In this document: piece by piece, positions 8,061 through 15,908 of the stretch
How positions within the stretch are numbered: the first letter of the stretch is position 1
Layout: the number at the start of each line of letters is the position of its first letter
Assembly: GCA_028345295.1 (NCBI GenBank)
Contig: JAOMDA010000002.1
Span: forward strand, 62,001 to 126,000
DNA from: Candidatus Nitrosopelagicus sp.
GTDB lineage: Archaea > Thermoproteota > Nitrososphaeria > Nitrososphaerales > Nitrosopumilaceae
Length of the DNA stretch: 64,000 nucleotides
Direction: 5' to 3'
The notes under the pieces: generated by a model
Databases searched by the model: none
The model's input: only the letters and a program-made list of their open reading frames with translations
What the model was told of the DNA's origin: nothing
Program-made: the position numbers and the translations under genes

Positions 8061-9587
8061 ATGGTATTAGAACTACATAAACCAAGACCGATTTGGCAGA
8101 TAATGTTCTCTACACATCATACTGATGTAGGATTACTGTATCTTATCACATCACTAGCTTTCATGTTTATGGGTGGTGCACTGGCTCTTATTCTTAGATT
8201 AGAACTGTTTGCACCAGGAACTCAGGTAATTGCTGACTCTATGACGTATAACAGAATCTTTACTGTTCATGGAACAACTCTGATATTCTTATTCATATTA
8301 CCATCTGCATCTGCATTTGGAAATTATCTTGTGCCAATCATGGTTAGATACAAAGATATGGCATATCCAAAACTTAACGCAATTGCATTCTGGATGATTC
8401 CACCAGCTGGTGCATTAATCTGGCTAGGATTTGCGGATTTTACATGGTATGCATATCCAACATATTCTGTAATTAGTGCACCAGGTCCAGCAGCAGACAT
8501 GTGGATTTTTGGTCTGAAAATACTTGGTGTCTCTTCAATACTAGGTTCGATTAATTTTATTGTTACAATCATGAAATGTAAGCATCCTGATTTACCACTT
8601 AGCAAGATGCCGCTTTTAGCATGGGCATATCTTACATCTTCACTAATCACTGTTGTTGCAGTTCCAACATTTGCAGCTGCGCTCTTGATGCTATTAACAG
8701 ACAGATTGGGTGCATCTGGATTCTTTAATCCATTAATGGGAGGCGATCCGATTGCATATCAACATCTGTTCTGGTTCACATTTCATCCAGAAGTTTACAT
8801 TCTGGTTATACCGGCAATTGGATTCATGTATGAGATATTTCCGCGTTTTTCAAGAAAACCAATATTTAGCCATGGATCTGGTGTAACAGCATTTGTTCTT
8901 TTGGCTTTAGTAGGATTTGCGTCATGGGCACATCATATGTATGCAACAGGAATGTCATTTACTGAAAAGACTGTTTTCATGGTAGGTACATTGGCAGCGG
9001 TTCCAGCATCAGCAATGCACACTTTCAACTTTTTGGCAACAATGTGGGGTGGAAGGATCAAATTTGCAACTCCAATTATGTGGGCTGTTGGAGGAATAGC
9101 ATTATTCTTCTCTGCAGGAGCAGGTGGTGTTGTAAACAGTGCAATGCCTTTGGACTTTATCACTCATGATTCTTACTGGGTAGTTGGACATTTCCATCTC
9201 TTCGTAATGGGAACAATTCTGTTTGGAACTGTAGGTTTTGTGTACTACATGTTCCCATACATAACAGGACGAATGTACAACGAGATGTGGGGAAAAGTTC
9301 ACTTCATACTGTCATTTGTTGGTACAGTTATGGTATTCTTCACACAACACATTCTTGGACTGTTTGGCATGCCAAGAAGAATCTACGACTATCCACCTAT
9401 CCCAGAGTGGGTTCAGATGAACATTATAATCTCAATTGGCGCTTTTATCATTGGAATAAGTATGGCAATATTCCTTGCAAACTTGATTTACAGTTCTGCC
9501 AAAGGCAAACCAGCTGACATGGATGATCCATTTGGTCTTGGCGGAAAATATTATTACCCATATCAGGCGAAGAATCCACATCATTGA
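8061..9587 (+). CDS. coxA: Heme-copper terminal oxidase subunit I
   Basis: The 508-aa, twelve-helix protein is the catalytic subunit of an aa3-type oxidase that reduces O2 and pumps protons. The low-spin heme His is in TVHGTTLIFLF, the CuB site in WFTFHPEVYILVIPAIGF (with Tyr for the His-Tyr crosslink and the channel Glu) and SWAHHMYATGM, and the heme pair in VVGHFHLFVMG. It begins 6 nt after the CuA gene. Ammonia oxidation delivers quinol electrons through copper proteins to this enzyme. The HPEVY Glu argues for an A-type oxidase; finer subtyping needs a tree. Confidence 0.95.
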   Translation: MVLELHKPRPIWQIMFSTHHTDVGLLYLITSLAFMFMGGALALILRLELFAPGTQVIADSMTYNRIFTVHGTTLIFLFILPSASAFGNYLVPIMVRYKDMAYPKLNAIAFWMIPPAGALIWLGFADFTWYAYPTYSVISAPGPAADMWIFGLKILGVSSILGSINFIVTIMKCKHPDLPLSKMPLLAWAYLTSSLITVVAVPTFAAALLMLLTDRLGASGFFNPLMGGDPIAYQHLFWFTFHPEVYILVIPAIGFMYEIFPRFSRKPIFSHGSGVTAFVLLALVGFASWAHHMYATGMSFTEKTVFMVGTLAAVPASAMHTFNFLATMWGGRIKFATPIMWAVGGIALFFSAGAGGVVNSAMPLDFITHDSYWVVGHFHLFVMGTILFGTVGFVYYMFPYITGRMYNEMWGKVHFILSFVGTVMVFFTQHILGLFGMPRRIYDYPPIPEWVQMNIIISIGAFIIGISMAIFLANLIYSSAKGKPADMDDPFGLGGKYYYPYQAKNPHH

Positions 9588-9596
9588 GGAATTGAA

Positions 9597-10568
9597 ATGG
9601 CACAACTAGAACAACAAGATCCAATTTACAGAACCTCCCCTGAGAGGACTGTTAAAATGATGGTGATAATGCTAGGAATCTGTATTGCAGGAGGCGGAAT
9701 ATTCTTTGGAATGTGGGATTATTGGATTTCAATGCCACCTGCTGCTGGAAACTTAGAAGCCACAACAGGAGATCATGGTGGTGCAGCAAGTGGTCCTGTT
9801 ACATCAACAGGAGTAGAAATTCCTGTATCTCTATCATTTGTTGAGAGTAGTGACTTTAGAACATTAGCGTTTAATGCCTTACCTGGTGAATCAGGTAATA
9901 ATCCAACTATTACAGCAAATGTTGGAGATAAAATTGTATTTGATGTGATTAATGATGGAGTATCTTTTCATGCATTTGGTGTGACAGCAGCAGAAGAAGG
10001 GTTTGAGGGAATTTTCCCAGGGAGTGAAATTGCAGCTGCAACAAACCCACTAAAAGCGGGAGAGAGTGGAGTTTCCGAATTTGTACCATCTGAACCAGGA
10101 ACTTACTATTACATCTGTACTGTTCCAGGACATAGAATGCAGGGTATGGTAGGAGAAATTATAGTTAGTGCACCTGGTGCAAAAGCAGAGGCTGCAGCCC
10201 CAACAGGAGTTAGCCACGATCTTACTTTAGATTTTGTCGAGAGTAGTGATTTTAGAACATTAGCGTTTAACGCATTACCAGGAGAACCTGGAAGTAATCC
10301 TGAAATTCGTGTAAACTCTGGTGATGAAGTAACAATTACAACTGTTAATGCCGGAAAATCTTTCCATGCATTTGGTGTTGTTTCAAACCCAGATGACTTT
10401 AACAGTGTTATTTTTGATTCTGCAATTGCTGCAGCAACTAACCCTCTAAAACCTGGTGAATCTGGCTCAGTAACATTCTTGGCAGGTGCACCAGGAACTT
10501 ACTATTACATCTGTACAGTTCCAGGACATGCATTACAAGGTATGCAGGGTTCATTTATTGTAGAGTAA
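9597..10568 (+). CDS. Membrane-anchored protein with two tandem cupredoxin domains
   Basis: The 323-aa protein has a cytoplasmic start, one helix (VKMMVIMLGICIAGGGIFFGMW) and two plastocyanin-like domains outside the membrane, about residues 75-190 and 205-323. Each has type 1 copper ligands: His in FHAFG, then Cys-His-Met in YYYICTVPGHRMQGM and YYYICTVPGHALQGM. The domains share long identical runs, such as FVESSDFRTLAFNALPGE, even at DNA level, so they arose by recent duplication or are kept alike by conversion. An Ala/Pro linker joins them. Located between oxidase subunit I and heme A synthase, it is a likely electron donor to the CuA domain. Confidence 0.88.
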   Translation: MAQLEQQDPIYRTSPERTVKMMVIMLGICIAGGGIFFGMWDYWISMPPAAGNLEATTGDHGGAASGPVTSTGVEIPVSLSFVESSDFRTLAFNALPGESGNNPTITANVGDKIVFDVINDGVSFHAFGVTAAEEGFEGIFPGSEIAAATNPLKAGESGVSEFVPSEPGTYYYICTVPGHRMQGMVGEIIVSAPGAKAEAAAPTGVSHDLTLDFVESSDFRTLAFNALPGEPGSNPEIRVNSGDEVTITTVNAGKSFHAFGVVSNPDDFNSVIFDSAIAAATNPLKPGESGSVTFLAGAPGTYYYICTVPGHALQGMQGSFIVE

Positions 10569-10569
10569 T

Positions 10570-11013
10570 TTGATTCTAAAATATCTGGCATTAGCATCTC
10601 TTGTAATACTATACTCACTGATGTTTGTAGGCGGATACATTTCTGCAGCAGGATTAGGTTTGACATGTCCTGAATGGCCTTTATGTCCAAATGGAATTAT
10701 GCCTGATGATGAATATTTCATAGAATGGGTTCATAGAACAGTTGCAGCAACAACAGGTGTCTTTATTTTAGCTACCACAATTGGTGCTTGGATAAACAAG
10801 GACGCAGGAAGAAAAATTAAATTTACAAGTGCATTTGCAAGTGCACTTGTAGTTACACAGATAACTCTAGGTGCAATAGTAATTGACACTAAACTACATG
10901 CTGTATTAGTGGCAATACACCTAGGAATTGGAATCTTACTCTTTGCAATGGTTTTGCTAACAGTTTTGTTTGCATTTAGGCTAGGAAAACCTGTTTTACA
11001 TACTAATGCTTAG
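10570..11013 (+). CDS. ctaA: Half-size heme A synthase-like protein (CtaA/COX15 family)
   Basis: The 147-aa four-helix protein matches one half of CtaA. It has GGYISAAGLGLTCPEWPLCPNG with the paired Cys of the extracytoplasmic loop, a heme-ligand His in EWVHRTVAATTG, and another His pair in KLHAVLVAIHLGIG. Full-length CtaA has eight helices and half-size versions are known in archaea, presumably acting as dimers. It would oxidise heme O to heme A for the oxidase encoded upstream. The start is TTG 10570, 1 nt after the cupredoxin stop; the next in-frame ATG would remove most of helix 1. Its end overlaps the convergent gene by 11 nt. Confidence 0.8.
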   Translation: MILKYLALASLVILYSLMFVGGYISAAGLGLTCPEWPLCPNGIMPDDEYFIEWVHRTVAATTGVFILATTIGAWINKDAGRKIKFTSAFASALVVTQITLGAIVIDTKLHAVLVAIHLGIGILLFAMVLLTVLFAFRLGKPVLHTNA

Positions 11014-11527
11014 AAATTCGTTTTAGTATTCTAGGAATAAAAATTATCCCCATTATTCCAGCAAAAATTAATCCACCTGTTGCTATTGCACCAATGAAGA
11101 TATATCCAAATGGTGATTGTGTACTAATGTTAAATGTAAATGTCAATGGATTTCCATAATCCATTGGATCATAAAGATCAACTCTAAAGATATGATTTCC
11201 TGAATCTATGAAGACAAAATCAGTTGTAAAATGTGCACCATTAATTGATTGTGGTCTTATTGCATCAATCTGCTCTTCGTTGAAGAAAATTCTAATTCCC
11301 ACTGTGAAATCATCGACCTCATTATAATCCAGATCTGTAACTCTGATTAGAACCTGCGATTTTTCACCGATTTGTGGAAACTCTGGTTGTGTTGCGATCT
11401 GAATTCTGTATTCTCCTAGAGTTTCCTCAGATGAATTAAAAAGTGAATGTGCATTAGCATCTAAAATTATAGGCACACCAGAAAAAATGAAAAAAGATAA
11501 AATGAAAACTTTGAAAATTTGTTTCAA
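11003..11527 (-). CDS. Secreted, C-terminally anchored Ig-like domain protein
   Basis: The 174-aa product has a signal peptide (FKVFILSFFIFSGVPIILDANA), an outward beta-sandwich-like domain rich in strands (EYRIQIATQPEFPQIGEKSQVLIRVTD and HIFRVDLYDPMDYGNPLTFTF), and a C-terminal helix (IFIGAIATGGLIFAGIMGIIFI) with a basic tail. The pattern is like YtkA/FixH-type or copper-chaperone-like sandwich domains, but no metal motif stands out. The start is TTG 11527, the only start that keeps the signal peptide. It is convergent with, and overlaps, the heme A synthase gene. A role in oxidase assembly would be an inference from location only. Confidence 0.55.
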   Translation of the reverse strand: MKQIFKVFILSFFIFSGVPIILDANAHSLFNSSEETLGEYRIQIATQPEFPQIGEKSQVLIRVTDLDYNEVDDFTVGIRIFFNEEQIDAIRPQSINGAHFTTDFVFIDSGNHIFRVDLYDPMDYGNPLTFTFNISTQSPFGYIFIGAIATGGLIFAGIMGIIFIPRILKRISKH

Positions 11528-11623
11528 TCACTTTAAATCTTCATCGATCAATATATTATAATTCGTAAATTACTTCTAGAAATTGTCAAAAGCTTTAAAT
11601 TCATATCAACAAGAGTTTGAATC

Positions 11624-12223
11624 GTGACTATAGTAAAAAAATCCATAGACATTAAAGCCCCAATTGATACCGTCTTTACTTACTTTGCAAGACCAGAACA
11701 TGTTTCTGATCAAATGTCTGAGAAAGGTGTTGGAATGACTGTTATTCCAATGGACATCAAAGCAGGAATGGGTGTAGGTACAACCTTTAGAGTTATTGGT
11801 GATTTTAGTGGAAAAAGACTAGAGTGGGATTGTGAAACAACTGAATTTGTAAGAGAGGAAAGAATCTCTGCAAAAATGATCAAAGGTAAATTCAAAAGAT
11901 GGGAAATTACAACCGAGTTTAAGTCACTCTCTGATAATCTCACAAATGTTAGTATGACTGTTAACTATGAAATGCCATTGGGTCCATTAGGCGGAATTCT
12001 TGACAAAGTTAAGTTTGCAAAATCTGCTGAAAACGGATTGGAGACGGCACTTTTCAAAGTTAGAGGTCTTTTGGAAGGAAATGGCTCAATTCCAGTGTAT
12101 ATCACACTAGATGCATATCAGAAACTTCTTGCTGAGAAGAAAAAAATGAACAACGTTCCAGTTTCTACTGTTCTTACTTCGATTCTGGAAAAATATGAAA
12201 GCATAGAAGAAATTAAGAATTAA
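11624..12223 (+). CDS. SRPBCC (START-like) family protein with a C-terminal extension
   Basis: The 199-aa protein begins with the SRPBCC signature VKKSIDIKAPIDTVFTYFARPEHV, followed by strands ending in a long helix (KFAKSAENGLETALFKVRGLLEG). The fold makes a deep ligand cavity. Residues 155-199 add a helical tail (VYITLDAYQKLLAEKKK...VSTVLTSILEKYESIEEI) resembling a ribbon-helix-helix or coiled extension. Ligand is unknown. GTG 11624 is the start, since it lies directly before the first strand. tRNA-Lys follows on the same strand. Confidence 0.65.
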   Translation: MTIVKKSIDIKAPIDTVFTYFARPEHVSDQMSEKGVGMTVIPMDIKAGMGVGTTFRVIGDFSGKRLEWDCETTEFVREERISAKMIKGKFKRWEITTEFKSLSDNLTNVSMTVNYEMPLGPLGGILDKVKFAKSAENGLETALFKVRGLLEGNGSIPVYITLDAYQKLLAEKKKMNNVPVSTVLTSILEKYESIEEIKN

Positions 12224-12273
12224 TTTTCAAAAATCCCAAGTTTAATAACGATAGTATTTTTTTATTTCTTTGT

Positions 12274-12347
12274 GGGTCTATAGCGCAGCCAGGTAGCGCA
12301 CCGGACTCTTAATCCGGCTGTCATGGGTTCGAATCCCATTAGACCCG
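12274..12347 (+). tRNA. tRNA-Lys (CTT)
   Basis: Full cloverleaf with acceptor GGGTCTA/TAGACCC (perfect pairing), D stem GCGC/GCGC, anticodon arm CCGGA-CTCTTAA-TCCGG (CTT), T arm ATGGG-TTCGAAT-CCCAT, discriminator G. No intron, no encoded CCA. Confidence 0.95.
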
Positions 12348-12355
12348 CTTTTATT

Positions 12356-12913
12356 TTATAATTTTTTTAATAAGGTAAATCTTGTTTGAACTTGTCCATA
12401 ATCTTCATGCAAGTCTACATCACTAACCAATTTTATTTTATAGTTTAACCATTTTTCTCCCATATTTCGAAATTTATGATTTTCATCAATCTGTTTTTCA
12501 GTTTTTTCATATTTCTCACAATGCATTATCCATCTTTTAGATACCCTAAAAATTTCTGAAATTCCTTGTTTTAAGATATCATCATCTAGATAATTCATTA
12601 ATCCATGTGTAAATACAAAATCTATTGAGGAATCTTCAAATGGTAATTTAGATATGTCTCCTTTTTGAAAATTTACATTTGAAATTTTTTCTTTTGCAAT
12701 TTCTAATGCATGTTCATTTAGATCAATCCCATGTAATTGGAATGAATCTGGAAATAATCTTAAATCAATTCCTGTACCACAACCTATCTCTAAAATACTC
12801 TGTACTCCTGGTAAAGAACTAGCTAAATCTCTAACATACTTTGAAAATTCTTCATTATACCTTGATTCATTTTCATCTGCATACTTATTCCAAAACTCAG
12901 TATCATATTTCAT
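12356..12913 (-). CDS. Class I SAM-dependent methyltransferase
   Basis: The 185-aa protein has the SAM-binding motif I ILEIGCGTGIDL (about residues 40-51), the acidic end of strand 2 in LHGIDLNEHAL, GDISKLPFEDSSIDFVFTHG as motifs II-III, and a typical N-terminal cap (MKYDTEFWNKYADENESRYNEEF). The substrate cannot be read from sequence. It is convergent with tRNA-Lys and followed on the minus strand by nothing co-directional close by; upstream lies a small Cys-rich gene on the same strand, 9 nt away, possibly co-transcribed. Confidence 0.8.
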   Translation of the reverse strand: MKYDTEFWNKYADENESRYNEEFSKYVRDLASSLPGVQSILEIGCGTGIDLRLFPDSFQLHGIDLNEHALEIAKEKISNVNFQKGDISKLPFEDSSIDFVFTHGLMNYLDDDILKQGISEIFRVSKRWIMHCEKYEKTEKQIDENHKFRNMGEKWLNYKIKLVSDVDLHEDYGQVQTRFTLLKKL

Positions 12914-12922
12914 AATAATTAC

Positions 12923-13093
12923 CTAATCTTGGTGCTTACATCCACAAGGAACAAGTTTAGTATCAAAAGTACAGTCATGTGGTCCTTCTGAACTTCCATC
13001 AATTGGAATTTCTTTCATACAATCTTTGTGTTTTCCTTTCTTACAAAACCAACAGATTTGTGGATTTGTTCCTGGTGATGAGCACGATTCCAT
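12923..13093 (-). CDS. 56-aa cysteine-rich, putative zinc-binding protein
   Basis: A short frame absent from the ORF track runs from ATG 13093 to TAG 12923. The product has seven Cys and several His, grouped as QICWFCKKGKHKDC, PHDCTF and LVPCGCKHQD, as expected for a small treble-clef or zinc-ribbon protein. It fills an otherwise empty gap between ilvE and the methyltransferase, on the same strand as both. Family and role are unknown. The dense metal-ligand spacing makes a chance frame unlikely. Confidence 0.6.
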   Translation of the reverse strand: MESCSSPGTNPQICWFCKKGKHKDCMKEIPIDGSSEGPHDCTFDTKLVPCGCKHQD

Positions 13094-13129
13094 ATCTTCT
13101 TTAATTATTTTACCGTTAAAAAATTAATC

Positions 13130-14044
13130 TCACAAAAATTTGAGCCATTTAAGGAATCTCTTATCCTGTCCCATTACTACATCCATGAATGATTTCTGTA
13201 ATTCCTTTGTTACAGGACCAATTTTGCCTGTTCCAATTTTTTTATTGTTAATTTTAGTTACGGATTTTACTTCTGCTGCAGTACCAGTCATGAATATTTC
13301 ATCAGCTGAAAACAAGTTGTTTATTGTAATGTCCTTTTGAATAACTTTTTTTCCATTAACCTTGAGTAGTTTGATTACACTATCTCTGGTTATTCCATCA
13401 AGTATGTCAGCATCTAATGGAGGTGTAGTTATTTTTCCATTTTTCAGCACAAAAATATTTTCGGCACTTCCTTCAGCAATTTTTCCATTATTATTTAGCA
13501 TTATTGCTTCATCATATCCACTGTTTAATGCCTCCATTCTAGCTAATGCAGCATTAGAGTAGTTTGCTGCAGACTTTGCTTGCATTGGTTGTGATTTTGA
13601 ATCAATTCTTACCCATTTTGAAATTTTGCATTTTGCACCTGAAAACTTTCCTGCCTTTGATTCACCCATTTTCCATTCCCAACATGCTATTGAAACATCT
13701 ACTCTATTTTGTATTGGTGTTAATCCCATTGTACCATATCCATAATATGCAAGTGGTCTGATGTAACACTCTTTTAATTTACTAGCCTTAACAGTTTTAA
13801 TTATAGCATCTGAAATTTTCTTCTTTGAATAAGGAATTTTCATAGAATATAATCTTGCAGAATTAAATAATCTGTTTACATGTTCAGGTAATCGAAATAT
13901 TGCAGAACCATTGGGAGTATCATAACATCTTATTCCTTCAAAGATTGATGTGGAATAATGTAATGCATGGGTAAGAACATGAACTTTGGCATTTTTAAAA
14001 GGAACTAATTTTCCATTCATCCAAATTTTTCCCACTTCTTTCAT
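13130..14044 (-). CDS. ilvE: Branched-chain amino acid aminotransferase
   Basis: The 304-aa protein is a fold-type IV PLP enzyme: start KIWMNGKLVPFKNAKVHVLTHALHYSTSIFEGIRCY, Schiff-base region with YIRPLAYYGYGTMG and AKSAANYSNAALARMEA, EGSAENIFVLKNGKITTPP and the phosphate-binding ILDGITRDSVI and MTGTAAEVKSV. It transfers amino groups between glutamate and the 2-oxo acids of leucine, isoleucine and valine. Length is normal. A TATA-like TTTAAAT on the minus strand about 25-30 nt before the ATG suggests its own leaderless promoter, so the RNA element further upstream is probably not its leader. Confidence 0.92.
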   Translation of the reverse strand: MKEVGKIWMNGKLVPFKNAKVHVLTHALHYSTSIFEGIRCYDTPNGSAIFRLPEHVNRLFNSARLYSMKIPYSKKKISDAIIKTVKASKLKECYIRPLAYYGYGTMGLTPIQNRVDVSIACWEWKMGESKAGKFSGAKCKISKWVRIDSKSQPMQAKSAANYSNAALARMEALNSGYDEAIMLNNNGKIAEGSAENIFVLKNGKITTPPLDADILDGITRDSVIKLLKVNGKKVIQKDITINNLFSADEIFMTGTAAEVKSVTKINNKKIGTGKIGPVTKELQKSFMDVVMGQDKRFLKWLKFL

Positions 14045-14126
14045 GTGATAAAAATATCAGGTCGTAATTTAAACAATTATTGAATTCTATTCAAACCACA
14101 AAAATTTGAGCGTGGAAAATATACTC

Positions 14127-14133
14127 AATATAG
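14127..14133 (+). promoter_or_regulatory. Possible TATA box of the ilvE-lysC intergenic RNA
   Basis: AATATAG lies about 27-33 nt before 14160, the 5' edge of the predicted RNA fold and of the small frame. The region is AT-rich, so a match by chance is possible. Confidence 0.3.
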
Positions 14134-14159
14134 ATCAGATTAAATAACGAATATGATCT

Positions 14160-14255
14160 ATGATAATTAAGCGTGTTTTGGGTAACGCCGGACTAATTCT
14201 AGACGATGGTCCAAGAACAAACCCAGAATGGCACTACTGGTCTAATGACCTTTAG
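14160..14255 (+). CDS. Possible 31-aa small protein, alternative reading of the RNA interval
   Basis: An ATG at 14160 opens a 31-codon frame ending at TAG 14255, with content such as RVLGNAGLILDDGPRTNPEW, including two Trp, His and Tyr, which is protein-like rather than low-complexity. Archaeal leaderless initiation at 14160 would fit the TATA-like box. The frame ends inside helix 4 of the predicted RNA. I rank the RNA reading higher, because all parts of the interval pair. Confidence 0.25.
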   Translation: MIIKRVLGNAGLILDDGPRTNPEWHYWSNDL

Positions 14256-14272
14256 CGCCATGACGTTAATTA
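14160..14272 (+). ncRNA. Candidate structured ncRNA with a three-way junction
   Basis: The stretch is clearly richer in G+C than flanking intergenic DNA and can be folded by hand almost completely. A closing helix pairs TAATTAA(G)CGT (14164-14174) with ACGTTAATTA (14263-14272). Helix 2 pairs TTTTGGGT (14176-14183) with ACCCAGAA (14221-14228). An inner hairpin pairs GGACTA (14190-14195) with TGGTCC (14207-14212). Helix 4 is TGGC-A-CTA-CT-GGTC-TAAT-GACC-TT-TAG-C-GCCA (14229-14260). Two U-G pairs exist only on the plus strand. A T run at 14284-14288 could terminate it. It overlaps the lysC stop by 3 nt. I recognise no known RNA family. A 31-codon frame lies in the same interval. Confidence 0.45.
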
Positions 14273-15685
14273 AATAAATTTAATTTTTGACCTTTCTGAA
14301 TGTATGGCTGCAATTCCTTTTGCAACGTTATCATCAGAATCTTCTATCACAATAATTATTCTTGAAGTTTCTTCTTGTGCATCAAGATTCAAAATGTTCA
14401 AACCAGCATCACCAACTTTGGAACTTGCTTTTGACGCAATCTGCTGAACTCTCCACATCTCATCACCAATTAGTGTAATTACTCCTCTTTGGTATGAAAT
14501 ATTGGCTAGTGCATCAAAACTAAGAATATATTTCTCATTTCTATTTACATAATCCCCATCAAGAAATAGAATTCTGGCAAACTCCATTCCATCTTTTGTA
14601 AAAGGTGATAAAATGATGAATTCGCTATATCGTTTTTCTTGTTCTAATGATTCTAGTAAATTTTTTGCGCTAGATGATTCAATTCGTAATATGGCACAAT
14701 TTTTCTTCCCCGTTACTATCTTCAAGGGATGACCATTTTGTTCACTTGGCTTTCTCTGAATTCTAGTAATCTGTTCTGGTTTGTTCATATCTGTGACTAT
14801 AACTTGCATGTCCACTCCATTTTCAACAATTTCTTTGATTGCAATTGGATCAATGATTTTCATTCCAAACATACCTGCCAATCTTGCCTCATTATATGAT
14901 AGATCGCTGATTTGCTCTAATTCATCTTGCACAATTTTTGGATCTGCTGAGACCACAGAACTATCTTTTTCCAGATCAATCACCGTGTCGTATTTTTTAT
15001 GAAATAGAATTCCTATATCAGCAGCTGTTCTATCAGAACCACCTCTTTCATACGTAGTAATAATTCCGTCTTCTGTTTTACCAATAAATCCACCAATTGA
15101 CACAACGTCATTTTGTTTAACCAAATCTTCTAATTTTTCTGTGTGTTTATTAGATTGAGCAAAAACAAAGTTTGTTGATTCTATATTATTGTCTGTGATT
15201 ATAGGCCAATCATCTAGTGAAATTGACTCGGATTTTATTCCATTACTTTTTAGAACAAAATTTAGTACATGAGACATCAAAACTTCGCCAGAATATGCAA
15301 GTGCTTTTGCTCTAATTTCATCTTCAAATTTATCAAGTGCCCTTGCATCTTCCAAGGATTTCAAAGACATCTCTAACATATCACTAATTTTTGCTCTACA
15401 TTCCTCTTTGTAATCATTATTTACCATTTCAAGAATATGCGAATATGTTTCTGAAACAAGATTGAAATCAACATTCTGGACATCTTTATTTTCTCCACCC
15501 AGACCTAGTATTACATCTGTAAGCGAGGTTTTTTGACCATTAATTGTAGTTAGTGGTGCTGAACAGACAACTATGACCTTCGAGTCTTCTTTCAAATGTC
15601 TTATTCTTTCCAGTATGGTAGGCAATCCTTCACCATTAATTCCTATTGCACTTCCACCAAACTTTACGACGATTAGTTTTTCCAT
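14270..15685 (-). CDS. lysC: Aspartate kinase
   Basis: The 471-aa protein opens with the amino acid kinase signature MEKLIVVKFGGSAIG and includes SIGGFIGKTEDGIITTYERGGSDRTAADIG for catalysis and aspartate binding. The C-terminal third (from about residue 320) holds two ACT-like regulatory domains, with GDAGLNILNLDAQEE as a visible ligand stretch. The enzyme phosphorylates aspartate, the first step to threonine, methionine and lysine, and ACT domains usually give feedback control. I use ATG 15685 rather than the TTG two codons upstream. Its 3' end abuts the candidate ncRNA. Confidence 0.9.
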   Translation of the reverse strand: MEKLIVVKFGGSAIGINGEGLPTILERIRHLKEDSKVIVVCSAPLTTINGQKTSLTDVILGLGGENKDVQNVDFNLVSETYSHILEMVNNDYKEECRAKISDMLEMSLKSLEDARALDKFEDEIRAKALAYSGEVLMSHVLNFVLKSNGIKSESISLDDWPIITDNNIESTNFVFAQSNKHTEKLEDLVKQNDVVSIGGFIGKTEDGIITTYERGGSDRTAADIGILFHKKYDTVIDLEKDSSVVSADPKIVQDELEQISDLSYNEARLAGMFGMKIIDPIAIKEIVENGVDMQVIVTDMNKPEQITRIQRKPSEQNGHPLKIVTGKKNCAILRIESSSAKNLLESLEQEKRYSEFIILSPFTKDGMEFARILFLDGDYVNRNEKYILSFDALANISYQRGVITLIGDEMWRVQQIASKASSKVGDAGLNILNLDAQEETSRIIIVIEDSDDNVAKGIAAIHSERSKIKFI

Positions 15686-15772
15686 ATCCAAAATTGAACC
15701 AGTATGGATGATTTAATTCTATTTTTTGTCTTTATCAAAGGTTTAAATGGTTTTTAACAAGAAATTTTCAAA

Positions 15773-15847
15773 GGGCTCGTAGTCTAGCTCGGTTATGACG
15801 TCGCCCTTACACGGCGAAGATCCGGTGTTCAAATCACCGCGGGCCCA
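15773..15847 (+). tRNA. tRNA-Val (TAC)
   Basis: Cloverleaf with acceptor GGGCTCG/CGGGCCC (one T-G pair), anticodon arm TCGCC-CTTACAC-GGCGA (TAC), T arm CGGTG-TTCAAAT-CACCG, discriminator A. No intron or encoded CCA. The ORF-track frame starting at 15795 lies inside this gene and is not a real start. Confidence 0.95.
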
Positions 15848-15908
15848 CTTCACCACTGTAATATTTTTTAGTCTCAATTTACGATGTATAGTATTGACTG
15901 AATTGAGT

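Noticed and set aside
14160-14272. The ilvE-lysC RNA as a 5' leader riboswitch of ilvE on the minus strand
   Set aside because: U-G pairs favour the plus strand, and ilvE has its own TATA-like box about 30 nt before its ATG, which leaves the element outside the message.
15795-15908. N-terminal part of the 116-aa ORF 15795-16145
   Set aside because: It lies inside tRNA-Val and its residues look non-coding; the gene is started at 15909.
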